NCBI GenBank assembly: GCA_002407845.1
Contig: DHPK01000030.1
Location: 1-29,616, forward strand
Reading direction: 5' to 3'
Source of the DNA: Leptolinea sp. UBA5366
GTDB lineage: Bacteria > Chloroflexota > Anaerolineae > Anaerolineales > Anaerolineaceae
DNA length: 29,616 nt
In this document: positions 1-8,506 of the stretch, piece by piece
How positions within the stretch are numbered: position 1 is the stretch's first letter
Layout of the letters: each line of letters opens with the position of its first letter
Made by a program: the position numbers and the translations under genes
Notes under the pieces: model-generated
Told to the model about the DNA's origin: nothing
The model's input: only the letters and a program-made list of their open reading frames with translations
Database searches by the model: none

Positions 1-2252
1 TAGAGGGCGTGGATTGAAATCGGCGGACTATTACAGCATGATCCTCGGATCGTTGTCGCCCTCTGCATAGAGGGCGTGGATTGAAATCGAAATGCGCGCC
101 TGCATGTAATCCCGAATAGCGTCGCCCTCTGCATAGAGGGCGTGGATTGAAATGCCGATTTGGCATAAGTTCAATGCTTCATTCGTGAATCGGTCGCCCT
201 CTGCATAGAGGGCGTGGATTGAAATTATAGCTCTCGTCCTCTGAAATCCAGCCGCCGTCAGGTCGCCCTCTGCATAGAGGGCGTGGATTGAAATTTTCAC
301 TTTCATTTCTGATCCACTCATCGAGTTTTGTCGCCCTCTGCATAGAGGGCGTGGATTGAAATGCCTGGAAAAGCTGATTTCAGATGGTATGTGAAGGTCG
401 CCCTCTGCATAGAGGGCGTGGATTGAAATTGTTTTATAAATTAGAAACTGAAATCCTGACAGACGTGTCGCCCTCTGCATAGAGGGCGTGGATTGAAATG
501 TCGGCCGACATCATCGGTTTCTGTCTGTCAGGAGTCGCCCTCTGCATAGAGGGCGTGGATTGAAATCCACAAGCAGCAGTCAGAGCTGATGAAGCAGTAT
601 GTCGCCCTCTGCATAGAGGGCGTGGATTGAAATCCTGATAACGGTGTCAGGTACATAGCTATCAATGTCGCCCTCTGCATAGAGGGCGTGGATTGAAATA
701 CAATCGGTCAGGCGATTGAGCGCACTACACAGGGTCGCCCTCTGCATAGAGGGCGTGGATTGAAATGCCAAAGTATACGGTGAGAATGCGAACGAGCTTT
801 TGGTCGCCCTCTGCATAGAGGGCGTGGATTGAAATCAAATGGGGATTAAAGAAGAAAGCTATTACAGAGTCGCCCTCTGCATAGAGGGCGTGGATTGAAA
901 TCGTGCATCGGCTGAACGGACAACGGATCAACCTCAAGTCGCCCTCTGCATAGAGGGCGTGGATTGAAATCGAATCCGGACAGGCTGCAGAGAATCAGGC
1001 GAATCGTCGCCCTCTGCATAGAGGGCGTGGATTGAAATTTGATAACATCAGCAGCCTCAGCAGCGTTCTTGAGTCGCCCTCTGCATAGAGGGCGTGGATT
1101 GAAATCTGTACAACCATAGCGCATCGGATAACCGTAAATCGTCGCCCTCTGCATAGAGGGCGTGGATTGAAATTGATCACGATTTACCTCCTCGCGATTG
1201 GGTCTAGTCGCCCTCTGCATAGAGGGCGTGGATTGAAATCGGCTTTCACCGCCTCGATCAAGGCTTTCTGCGGTCGCCCTCTGCATAGAGGGCGTGGATT
1301 GAAATCTAAAAAGCGACTTTTTTAAATCACCGCATTAATGTCGCCCTCTGCATAGAGGGCGTGGATTGAAATCCCAGAACCATCTTCCCGATCTGGAAGA
1401 AGCGAGTCGCCCTCTGCATAGAGGACGTGGATTGAAATAGCGATCTTGCCTTTTTGGCGCAGCGGTGATCCGTCGCCCTCTGCATAGAGGGCGTGGATTG
1501 AAATAAAATTGGGTATTCAACACCGTCTGATAGAATCACGAACGTCGCCCTCTGCATAGAGGGCGTGGATTGAAATCTGGAAATCTTTTTCTGTTCGCCT
1601 GTTCCTGATTGTCGCCCTCTGCATAGAGGGCGTGGATTGAAATAGCAGCGTATACTCAACTCCGCCAGACAAGATCAGGTCGCCCTCTGCATAGAGGGCG
1701 TGGATTGAAATCTTCTATTGGTACAGGTTTCCTGTCGACGCATTTAACGTCGCCCTCTGCATAGAGGGCGTGGATTGAAATTTACGAAAATCTCGTCATA
1801 AATGCCTGGCTGATCAGGTCGCCCTCTGCATAGAGGGCGTGGATTGAAATAACTGGTATCGCAAGCAAGCAGAGGGAACGCCGGGTCGCCCTCTGCATAG
1901 AGGGCGTGGATTGAAATCTGAATTGAAGATTCCGGATGCTCAGCCGATGACGTCGCCCTCTGCATAGAGGGCGTGGATTGAAATTGTGATCTGGTCATAT
2001 CGTTCTTTCTCGGCAACCGTCGCCCTCTGCATAGAGGGCGTGGATTGAAATCGAAATGGTGGACAATTTTCCTGAATATAACGCAGTCGCCCTCTGCATA
2101 GAGGGCGTGGATTGAAATAACGTCCCGGAGGTTGTACGCCTTGAACTGCTGCGTCGCCCTCTGTATAGAGGGCGTGGATTGAAATAACTATTGAAGGATT
2201 ACCAAAGGCGATTGCGTCAGTCGCCCTGTGCATTGTAGATTTCACTTCAACT
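1..2252 (+). CRISPR. Type I-C-like CRISPR array, 33 complete spacers
   Basis: The array has 32 complete 33-bp repeats starting at 55, 121, 193 and onward to 2153. A partial repeat (1-20) is cut by the window edge and a degenerate last repeat starts at 2220. The repeat begins GTCGCCCTC, has a 7-bp stem CGCCCTC/GAGGGCG around TGCATA, and ends GTGGATTGAAAT, the 3' handle typical of type I-C. The 33 spacers are 33-39 bp, mostly 33-36, and I saw no duplicates. Repeat orientation and the decayed right end both place the leader left of position 1. Type I-C cas genes usually lie just upstream of the leader, so they are expected off the window. Only two internal repeats vary: 1406 (G20 to A, which breaks a stem pair) and 2153 (C12 to T, in the loop). 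Open frames across the array are translations of the repeat, not genes. Confidence 0.98.
2220..2252 (+). repeat. Degenerate terminal CRISPR repeat
   Basis: The first 14 bases match the repeat with one mismatch (GTCGCCCTGTGCAT). The rest has diverged and the stem is lost. This is the usual appearance of the leader-distal end, so it supports + strand transcription of the array. Confidence 0.85.
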
Positions 2253-2380
2253 GCTTGTACATAAGTGTCTAAACTCTAAGGCGAGGATATCGGCATTATT
2301 TTTGGTGCGGAAAACGCGAAGATCAAAAGATAGAATTATTATTTATCATCGGAATTACCTGATGACTACAGGAGGAAAAT

Positions 2381-2752
2381 AAGAAAAAGATATTCAATAA
2401 TAGAGTATATGACACAAATAAAGCCAATCGTTTAGGCTGCATTGAATCCGATGATAGTAGTGATCTCAACTATTAGTCTGAAACCTTATATCAAACTAAA
2501 GCTAATAATTATTTCATTTATGGAGTTTGTGGAGCAACGAGCAAGTACAGCATCCAGACAAAAACGAATATCTGGATTGCGGGTGAAATTATTATTCCTA
2601 TTCAGCTTTTTCAAGCTAAAGAATGGGCTGAAAAACATTTGTCAGCAGATGAATATGAAGAAATATTCAGGATTGTCGCTGATCCAAATGTTGTGTCTTC
2701 TGTCAATTTTTCTGCTATCGCAAAATATAACCTTGATCAATTGTCTTCCTAG
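2381..2752 (+). pseudogene. Small uncharacterised protein gene, start codon lost and amber stop
   Basis: One frame reads continuously for 123 codons apart from a TAG at 2474-2476, ending at TAG 2750-2752. It encodes KKIFNNRVYDTN near the start, SETLYQTKANNYFIYG after the amber codon, and QAKEWAEKHLSADEYEEIF near the end. From memory this resembles a widespread family of about 100-aa uncharacterised proteins in Firmicutes and their mobile elements (NGKxYDT..., ETLYxxKxGxYFLYG, EAxxWxExxxxADxYxxxF). A strong ribosome site (AGGAGG, 2370-2375) sits 5 bases before codon AAG at 2381, exactly where ATG is expected, so ATG probably became AAG. The TAG could come from TGG. With no start and an internal stop it is probably dead. 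A 111-aa open frame on the same strand (2442-2777) is out of phase and is a shadow. The 128 bases before it (2253-2380) hold nothing I recognise. Confidence 0.7.
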
Positions 2753-2815
2753 ACTGGTAAGTCAGTTTCAGCCTTGATTAGTGAGTGGGCAGAATCCTTG
2801 ACAATTTCCCCTTAG

Positions 2816-2856
2816 ATAAAAAACACTGGATATTCCAGTTGAAACATCCAGTGTCT
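2816..2856 (-). terminator. Rho-independent terminator of clpB
   Basis: A 9-bp perfect stem, ACACTGGAT (2823-2831) with ATCCAGTGT (2846-2854), has a 14-base loop. On the minus strand it is followed by a six-T run (2818-2823). It lies 20 bases past the clpB stop. Confidence 0.9.
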
Positions 2857-2875
2857 TGATTAGCGAAACGCAGAA

Positions 2876-5452
2876 TTACGCTGCTTTTTCGAACAGCAGT
2901 CGATCTTTTTCAGGCGCTAGCTTTGCCAGAATCGTATCGCCCGGCACAAAGCTGCCTGACAGGATTTCCAGCGCCAGCGGGTCTTGCAGCTGCTGCTGGA
3001 TCGCGCGTTTGAGCGGACGGGCGCCGTATTCGATATCCGTCCCGGCTTCGACCAGAAATGCACTTGCATCCGGCTCGATTTCCAGCAGGAATCCTCGCTG
3101 GCTTAGCAGGTTGCGCACGTGCTGAAGCTGCAGTTCGACGATCTTTTTCAGATCATCCAGCGTCAGGCTGTGGAATACCACGATCTCATCCAGCCGGTTG
3201 AGAAACTCAGGCTTGAATGTAAGCTGCAGCACCCGGTTGATCGCTTCGCGGCTGACAACCTGATCCCCGTTCATCCATAATTCAGAACCAGCGTTTGAAG
3301 TCATGATGATGACGGTGTTTTTAAAATCCACTGTCCGTCCCTGACCGTCAGTCAGCCTGCCGTCATCCAAAACCTGCAGCAGGACGTTGAACACCTCAGG
3401 ATGAGCCTTTTCGATTTCGTCGAACAGCACGACGCTGTAAGGTCGTCGCCGAACGGCTTCAGTCAGCTGACCGCCTTCTTCATAGCCGACATATCCCGGA
3501 GGAGCGCCGATCAGCCGCGAAACAGTGTGTTTCTCCTGATATTCGCTCATGTCGATCCGCACCATTGCGCGTTCATCATCAAATAAGAATTCTGCCAGCG
3601 CTTTGGCGAGTTCGGTTTTGCCGACGCCGGTTGGTCCGAGGAAGATGAATGATCCGATCGGGCGGTTGGGATCCTGCAGTCCGGAGCGTGAGCGCCGCAC
3701 AGCATTGCTGACTGCCTTGACGGCTTCGTTCTGCCCGATGACGCGCTCATGCAGCCGCTGTTCCATGTGAACGAGCTTTTGCATCTCGCTTTCCATCAGG
3801 CGCGAGACTGGAATGCCGGTCCACTTTCCGACGACCTGAGCGATTTCCTCCTCGTCAACTTCTTCTTTCAGCAGAGCGCCTTCTTTTTGAATTTCTTTGA
3901 GCTTCTCTTCGCTGTCAGTCCGCTGCTGTTCGAGCGCAGGCAGTTCGCCATAGCGCAGCCGTGCTGCCAATTCCAAATTATTAGAGCGTTCTGCCTGTTC
4001 GATCTGAATCATCAGCGATTCGATTTTTTCCTTCGCAGTCTTTAAATTCTGAATCGCTTCTTTCTCAGTTTGCCAGCGAGCGGTGAGCTGATCTGCCTTT
4101 TCATGCAGATTCCCCAGTTCCTCTTCAAGCTTTGCCAGCCGTTCTTTCGATGCCTGGTCATGTTCTTTCTGCAGCGCCTGTTTCTCAATTTCAAGCTGCA
4201 TGATCTCGCGGTCAGCATCGTCCAAAGGTTGCGGTTTTGAGTCAATTTCTGTCCGCAGCCGCGCTGCTGCTTCGTCGATCAGATCGATTGCCTTATCAGG
4301 CAGCTGGCGGTCCGTGATATAGCGGTTGGACAGCGTTGCCGCAGCGATGACCGCCGGGTCTGTGATTCTGACGCCGTGATGAACCTCATATCGCTGTTTC
4401 AGCCCGCGCAGAATACTGATTGTGTCTTCGACCGATGGTTCGTCCACAAAAACGGTCTGGAAACGGCGTTCGAGCGCTGCATCTTTTTCAATGTACTTGC
4501 GGTATTCATTCAGCGTCGTTGCTCCGATCAGGTGCAGTTCGCCGCGTGCGAGCATCGGTTTAATCATATTTCCGGCATCCATCGCGCCTTCTGCCGCGCC
4601 TGCGGCAACGATCGTGTGCATTTCATCGATGAACAAGATGATTTCACCGTTCGAATCAGTGACTTCTTTCAAGACGGCTTTCAGCCTCTCTTCGAATTCT
4701 CCTCTGAATTTTGCACCTGCGACCAGCGCTGACATGTCGAGTTGAACCAGCCGTTTGTTTTTCAAACCTTCCGGCACGTCTCCTTTGACCATCCGCTGTG
4801 CCAATCCTTCGACGACAGCTGTCTTTCCAACACCTGGTTCGCCGATCAGAGCCGGGTTATTCTTGGTTCGCCGAGAAAGAATTTGAATCGTGCGCCGAAT
4901 TTCATCATCGCGGCCGATCACGGGATCGAGCTTTCCCTGACGTGCAACCGCGGTCAGGTCTCGCCCATATTTCTCGAGCGATTGATAGGTGTCCTCCGGA
5001 TTCTGACTGGTGACGCGCTGACTGCCGCGGATTGCCATCAGTGCCTTGAGAACTGCGTCTTTGGTGAGTCCGAATTTTGCCAGGCGGCGGCCTTCAATGC
5101 TGTCGCAGAGCGCTAACAGCAGATGTTCCGTTGAAACATATTCATCCTGCATCCCTTTGGCTATGCTTTCTGCATTTCGGAAAACGTCGGATGTGGTTCT
5201 GGTGATTGATAAATTGGCATTGCTGCCATAAACCTTTGGCTGATCCTCAAGCGATTTCTCAACATCAGCTGTCAATCCGGCAGCGCTGCCGGAAACGCGG
5301 GCGACAATTGCTGGGACAGTTCCATCCTGCTGACGCAGCAGCGCCAGCAGCAAATGGCTGGGTTCAATCGCCTGATGGGCGAATTCGATTGCGATTTGTT
5401 GGGATTGGGCGATTGCTTCCTGGGCTTTTTGTGTGTATTGATCAAAGTTCAT
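2876..5452 (-). CDS. clpB: ATP-dependent disaggregase ClpB
   Basis: Hexameric AAA+ chaperone that, with DnaK, pulls polypeptides out of aggregates through its central pore; cytosolic, for heat and stress recovery. The 858 aa match the usual ClpB length. Domains in order: double Clp N-terminal repeat (about 1-145), AAA1 with Walker A GEPGVGKT (204-211) and Walker B ILFIDEMHT, the long middle coiled coil (about 400-530) that separates ClpB from ClpA/ClpX, AAA2 with Walker A GPTGVGKT and Walker B VVLFDEIEKAHPEV, then the C-terminal small domain. The start is ATG at 5452 with AGGAG eight bases upstream. It is monocistronic: a terminator follows and the next gene upstream is divergent. I see no CIRCE element or clear CtsR site. 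Confidence 0.99.
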   Translation of the reverse strand: MNFDQYTQKAQEAIAQSQQIAIEFAHQAIEPSHLLLALLRQQDGTVPAIVARVSGSAAGLTADVEKSLEDQPKVYGSNANLSITRTTSDVFRNAESIAKGMQDEYVSTEHLLLALCDSIEGRRLAKFGLTKDAVLKALMAIRGSQRVTSQNPEDTYQSLEKYGRDLTAVARQGKLDPVIGRDDEIRRTIQILSRRTKNNPALIGEPGVGKTAVVEGLAQRMVKGDVPEGLKNKRLVQLDMSALVAGAKFRGEFEERLKAVLKEVTDSNGEIILFIDEMHTIVAAGAAEGAMDAGNMIKPMLARGELHLIGATTLNEYRKYIEKDAALERRFQTVFVDEPSVEDTISILRGLKQRYEVHHGVRITDPAVIAAATLSNRYITDRQLPDKAIDLIDEAAARLRTEIDSKPQPLDDADREIMQLEIEKQALQKEHDQASKERLAKLEEELGNLHEKADQLTARWQTEKEAIQNLKTAKEKIESLMIQIEQAERSNNLELAARLRYGELPALEQQRTDSEEKLKEIQKEGALLKEEVDEEEIAQVVGKWTGIPVSRLMESEMQKLVHMEQRLHERVIGQNEAVKAVSNAVRRSRSGLQDPNRPIGSFIFLGPTGVGKTELAKALAEFLFDDERAMVRIDMSEYQEKHTVSRLIGAPPGYVGYEEGGQLTEAVRRRPYSVVLFDEIEKAHPEVFNVLLQVLDDGRLTDGQGRTVDFKNTVIIMTSNAGSELWMNGDQVVSREAINRVLQLTFKPEFLNRLDEIVVFHSLTLDDLKKIVELQLQHVRNLLSQRGFLLEIEPDASAFLVEAGTDIEYGARPLKRAIQQQLQDPLALEILSGSFVPGDTILAKLAPEKDRLLFEKAA

Positions 5453-5497
5453 ATTTCGCTCCTGACCTTATACTGGATAAGGATAATTTCAAATATC

Positions 5498-5533
5498 AGA
5501 CCGCAATTTGAGCGGTCTCTATATCGTATTATA
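5498..5533 (-). promoter_or_regulatory. Putative clpB promoter -10 and leader hairpin
   Basis: On the minus strand a consensus -10 TATAAT (5528-5533) lacks a good -35. Just downstream, at the expected start of the mRNA, AGACCGC (5512-5518) and GCGGTCT (5498-5504) form a perfect 7-bp hairpin with a 7-base loop, about 45 bases before the clpB start. It could be an operator or a 5' mRNA stem. It does not match CIRCE as I know it. Confidence 0.4.
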
Positions 5534-5585
5534 GTTAAAACATGTATATTTTATATATGACAGGTATTAACGGAGTGTAAAAACG

Positions 5586-5927
5586 ATGAGCTCAAAAATA
5601 GAATCGCTCAATGACTACCAGCAGCTTTGCCTGCGGACGACGATCCACAGCATGGACGAAAAGATGACGCATCTGGCATGGTCGCTCGCGCTGGCTGGCG
5701 AGGCAGGTGAGCTGGCGAACCGGACGAAAAAGGTCTTCATCCATGGGCATCCTTATGATCAGGATAAAGTTGTCGAGGAATTGGGCGATATTCTCTGGTA
5801 TATCGCGGTCTATGCCCATGATATCGGGGTTGATCTGCAGGAAGTCGCCGCGCGAAACATTGCCAAACTGGAGGCGCGCTATCCGGATGGGTTCAGTACG
5901 GAAGCCAGCATTCAAAGAGATCAATAA
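5586..5927 (+). CDS. MazG-like nucleotide pyrophosphohydrolase
   Basis: Small all-alpha NTP pyrophosphohydrolase of the MazG-like/dUTPase superfamily, expected to cleave NTPs or modified dNTPs to the monophosphate and PPi (house-cleaning). The 113 aa carry the metal-binding signature GEAGELAN (E39 and E42) and, after a helix, EELGDILWYIA (E65 and D68), the ExxE...ExxD pattern of one MazG domain. The start is ATG at 5586 with GGAG about 11 bases upstream. It diverges from clpB across a 133-bp gap. The 242 bases after it, up to the next gene, hold no recognisable gene. Its exact substrate cannot be read from sequence. Confidence 0.9.
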   Translation: MSSKIESLNDYQQLCLRTTIHSMDEKMTHLAWSLALAGEAGELANRTKKVFIHGHPYDQDKVVEELGDILWYIAVYAHDIGVDLQEVAARNIAKLEARYPDGFSTEASIQRDQ

Positions 5928-6169
5928 GGCTTTATTGCGATAAAAAAATCTTGACTTATTTTTTGATTTAGCTTGAAAGCGTTTGATTTCCAACGGAAAT
6001 ATAAACCGGTTATAGGATACTAATGCTATGCAGCTGATGGGATTGTGATGGAATCTATGCAAAAAATCCTTATAACAGATCCATTGCTGCTGCGATAAGC
6101 TGAGCCGTATAAATCAAATAATGAATTGATCGGGATATCGTTCTTGATCAGTAAACAGGGGAGGAAACA

Positions 6170-7372
6170 ATGAGTCAGGAAATCAACAATCGCGAATATC
6201 GTAAAAATGTAATCAAAGGACTGCTGCAAAAACTGCATGACGGTCAGACAGTTGACGATGTTAAGCAGGAGTTTGGTGCAGCTTTTTCAGGCGTATCTGC
6301 ATCTGAAATTTCTGAGGCAGAACAGGCGCTAATTTCCGAAGGAATGCCGGTGAGCGAGGTGCAACGGCTCTGTGATGTGCATTCCGCTGTTTTCAAAGGC
6401 AGTATCGAGGAAATCCAAAAACCAGCAGATAATGCAGAGGTTCCCGGCCATCCTGCTCATACGCTCATGGCTGAAAATCGGGCACTCGAACAGCTGATGG
6501 CTGAGCAATTAAGACCGGCGATGGAGAAATTTTCGACTAGCGGTTCAGCGACTGAGCTCACTCATGCAATTGAAAAACTTAGAGAGATCGACCGCCATTA
6601 CCTGCGGAAGGAAAACTTGCTGTTCCCATACTTGGAGCAGTATGGCATCACTGCGCCGCCAAAAGTGATGTGGGGCGTGGATGATGAAATTCGCGCATTG
6701 CTCAAGGAAGCCGTAGCGCTGGCAGCTGCGGGGGATAAGCTTGCTGTCGAAAAACTTGAAGACGCCATGGCGCGCATAGATGAGATGATTTTTAAAGAGG
6801 AGCATATTCTGCTGCCGATGCTCGAGGAAACCCTTTCGCAGTCCGAATGGCAAAAAATCGCGGCTGAAAGCGATGAGTTGGGCTATTGCCTGATTCCCCA
6901 ACCGCCGGCATGGCACGCAGTTGAGCCTGCAGCTGTTCAGGCTGCTCCGCCCGTGACCCCGAATGGAGCCGATGTCACCCTTCCTACCGGATTTTTATCG
7001 CTGCAGGAGCTGACCCATCTGTTTAACACCTTGCCGGTGGATATCACTTTTGTAGGAAAAGATGACACAGTGCGTTACTTTTCTCAGAGCGCTGAACGGG
7101 TTTTTCCGCGAACCAAAGCGATCATCGGACGCGAGGTTTCGAACTGCCATCCGCCGGCAAGCGTCCATATCGTTGAAGACATTGTGGCTGACCTGAAATC
7201 AGGCAAGAAAGATCATGAAGATTTCTGGATAAAAATGGGGGATAAATATATTTATATTCGCTATTTTGCCGTGCGGGATGAGCAGGGCGATTACCTCGGT
7301 GTGCTGGAGGTAACGCAGAACATCGCTCCGATTCAACAGATCAGCGGGGAAAAGCGGCTGGTTTCGGAATAA
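6170..7372 (+). CDS. DUF438 / hemerythrin-like / PAS protein
   Basis: Soluble 400-aa protein with three modules. A DUF438 helical domain (about 8-78) comes first. A hemerythrin-like four-helix domain (about 90-235) follows, with candidate metal ligands H94/H97, H143, E148 (HYLRKEN) and E211/H212 (KEEHILLPML). A C-terminal PAS-type domain (about 280-390) contains the REVSNCHPP motif usual for this family. Related proteins occur in anaerobes and are thought to sense or handle redox state, O2/NO or haem; this is family-level knowledge, and nothing here shows the ligand. The start is ATG at 6170 behind GGGGAGG. The gene stands alone, ends in a hairpin and is followed by a tRNA. It has no kinase or output domain, so a signalling partner, if any, must be encoded elsewhere. 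Confidence 0.9.
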   Translation: MSQEINNREYRKNVIKGLLQKLHDGQTVDDVKQEFGAAFSGVSASEISEAEQALISEGMPVSEVQRLCDVHSAVFKGSIEEIQKPADNAEVPGHPAHTLMAENRALEQLMAEQLRPAMEKFSTSGSATELTHAIEKLREIDRHYLRKENLLFPYLEQYGITAPPKVMWGVDDEIRALLKEAVALAAAGDKLAVEKLEDAMARIDEMIFKEEHILLPMLEETLSQSEWQKIAAESDELGYCLIPQPPAWHAVEPAAVQAAPPVTPNGADVTLPTGFLSLQELTHLFNTLPVDITFVGKDDTVRYFSQSAERVFPRTKAIIGREVSNCHPPASVHIVEDIVADLKSGKKDHEDFWIKMGDKYIYIRYFAVRDEQGDYLGVLEVTQNIAPIQQISGEKRLVSE

Positions 7373-7402
7373 AATTGTGTGGTGATTTGAGGAAAAAAAT
7401 GG

Positions 7403-7432
7403 ATCAGAGCCGTTGAACTTTACGGCTCTGAT
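7403..7432 (+). terminator. Strong hairpin after the DUF438 gene
   Basis: An 11-bp perfect stem, ATCAGAGCCGT (7403-7413) with ACGGCTCTGAT (7422-7432), has an 8-base loop and lies 30 bases after the stop codon. There is no T-run, so termination would be imperfect. The loop overlaps the likely -35 of the tRNA promoter. Confidence 0.6.
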
Positions 7433-7443
7433 AATGGTATAAT
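7413..7443 (+). promoter_or_regulatory. Likely tRNA-Val promoter
   Basis: A consensus -10 TATAAT (7438-7443) lies 11 bases before the tRNA. A -35-like TTGAAC (7413-7418) is 19 bases upstream, a little far. The -10 is convincing; the -35 is not. Confidence 0.5.
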
Positions 7444-7454
7444 TGCGTTTGTTC

Positions 7455-7528
7455 GGGCGGATAGCTCAGTTGGTTAGAGCACATCCCTTACAAGGATGGG
7501 GTCGCAGGTTCGAGTCCTGTTCCGCCCA
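7455..7528 (+). tRNA. tRNA-Val (anticodon UAC)
   Basis: Full cloverleaf: acceptor GGGCGGA pairs with TCCGCCC (7521-7527) and the discriminator is A7528. The D arm holds AGCTCAGTTGGTTAGAGC. The anticodon stem CATCC/GGATG encloses CTTACAA, giving anticodon TAC (7489-7491). The T arm is GCAGG-TTCGAGT-CCTGT. CCA is not encoded. Its 3' end is the attachment site of the element that follows. Confidence 0.97.
7497..7523 (+). repeat. attL core (27-bp direct repeat, copy 1)
   Basis: These are tRNA 3'-half bases from TGGGGTCGCAGG through the T arm to TGTTCC, identical to 10391-10417. This copy keeps the tRNA functional. Confidence 0.9.
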
Positions 7529-7583
7529 CTTTTGATATTACTAAATCAATCAACTATATCAACAATACTATTTTCACCTGTAT

Positions 7584-7931
7584 TTACTCGTAATCTTTGA
7601 AAAATTTCAGAATCAAATTGATCATTTCATCTTTGGATGGAACTTCTTTTGTTTTCGCCGTTCCGATTTTGGAAATTATCAGATTCAGTTCTTTGGCGTT
7701 CATACGTGAGTAAATCGTGTCTGTAATGGTCAGACTTTGGTGCATGACATTCATGCTTACACTTTTCATTTCTGCTAATGTTTTACTGTTGGACAGACCC
7801 AAATGAACATGACCATGCCGGAAAGCGTGAGGACTCTTATATTTTATGCCTGCTGCAGCAAGGTCATCTGTGAAGCGTTTGACGGTGAGATAAACGGAAT
7901 TATGTACTATGAGTGGAATCTGAAACAGGAC
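7584..7931 (-). pseudogene. Tyrosine integrase, C-terminal catalytic fragment
   Basis: Site-specific recombinase of the phage integrase family, truncated. The minus frame encodes LTVKRFTDDLAAAGIKYK, then SPHAFRHGHVHLGLSN with the HxxR of box II, and MHQSLTITDTIYSRMN, where H and the nucleophile Y are 10 residues apart as in active enzymes. An upstream Arg/Lys half and the DNA-binding N-terminal domain are missing. The frame stays open to 8009, where a TAG stops it, but its protein-like character fades near 7930. There is no start codon or ribosome site for a full gene. Its 3' end is 60 bp from the attL core, so it is the likely original integrase of the element. Confidence 0.8.
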
Positions 7932-8050
7932 TAGCAGATTTGCACTGTGTTGAACATCTATACTCGCTTGAATGTCTGGATCAAACGCTACATGATCGCC
8001 TGAATGAGGCTATTGAAAAGCGGTTCACTGTTTCGAGAGAAGTGATATAG
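7913..8050 (+). pseudogene. Possible ImmA/IrrE-type protein fragment
   Basis: The + strand frame opens after a TGA and gives 45 codons ending DRLNEAIEKRFTVSREVI before TAG at 8048-8050. The last segment resembles the C-terminal end of phage-associated ImmA/IrrE metallopeptidases (…FxVSREVxxxRL). No HExxH motif is present, so at most a tail survives. It partly overlaps the integrase fragment on the other strand. Confidence 0.3.
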
Positions 8051-8242
8051 GAAAATTGTTCTATTATTGGCGCAGCCGGCCGGTTGGATACTGAGCAAGA
8101 ATCACCGCTAATTGAAACAAAAAGACGGAGTAAAAACGAATTTGACCTATTACAGTCATTTTCCGTTTTCACACCGCCTTACTTAGACCCAAATCGGGCT
8201 AGCTGTTTATTTAATTGTTTCGGTAATTATAACATGTTTCAA

Positions 8243-8464
8243 TTACAAGTATGCTTTATCCATGTCATAATCTAAAATATTTTCAGCCAGATCAGGATCA
8301 TAAGAAATCAAACTGGTTTTCAGCGTTTTCAATGCACTTATTAATCCAAGCCGCTTTCCGGATTCAAATAAATCAGAACCAGAGTTTTCTGCTGACTTAA
8401 TATCATCCACAATCATTTCAACGTAATTATCAATTAATAGTTCGATTGATTCTTTATCATTCAT
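8243..8464 (-). CDS. Small acidic protein, possible immunity protein
   Basis: Intact 73-aa acidic, helical ORF (SIELLIDNYVEMIVDDIKSA near the N-terminus, SALKTLKTSL in the middle). No signal peptide or membrane segment is visible. The ATG at 8464 has AAGGA 12 bases upstream, rather far. It starts 43 bp after the end of the toxin-like remnant, on the same strand. That layout and its small acidic nature fit a toxin-immunity pair, but this is inference; I do not recognise the family with certainty. Confidence 0.6.
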   Translation of the reverse strand: MNDKESIELLIDNYVEMIVDDIKSAENSGSDLFESGKRLGLISALKTLKTSLISYDPDLAENILDYDMDKAYL

Positions 8465-8506
8465 CTGATTTATTCATCCTTTCATTTCTGATTTTTTTCG
8501 CAATAT

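Noticed and set aside
31..2245. Minus-strand open frames across the CRISPR array encoding repeated IHALYAEGD or QSTPSMQRAT peptides
   Set aside because: They are translations of the 33-bp repeat, open because its length is a multiple of three. They have no start signals or protein-like spacers.
2856..5511. Many open frames on the + strand opposite clpB
   Set aside because: They are shadows of the conserved clpB gene. None has a ribosome site or a recognisable domain.
5973..5988. TTGAAAGCGTTTGATT resembling a CcpA cre site
   Set aside because: Two of the conserved bases at the 3' end are wrong, and no promoter can be placed relative to it.
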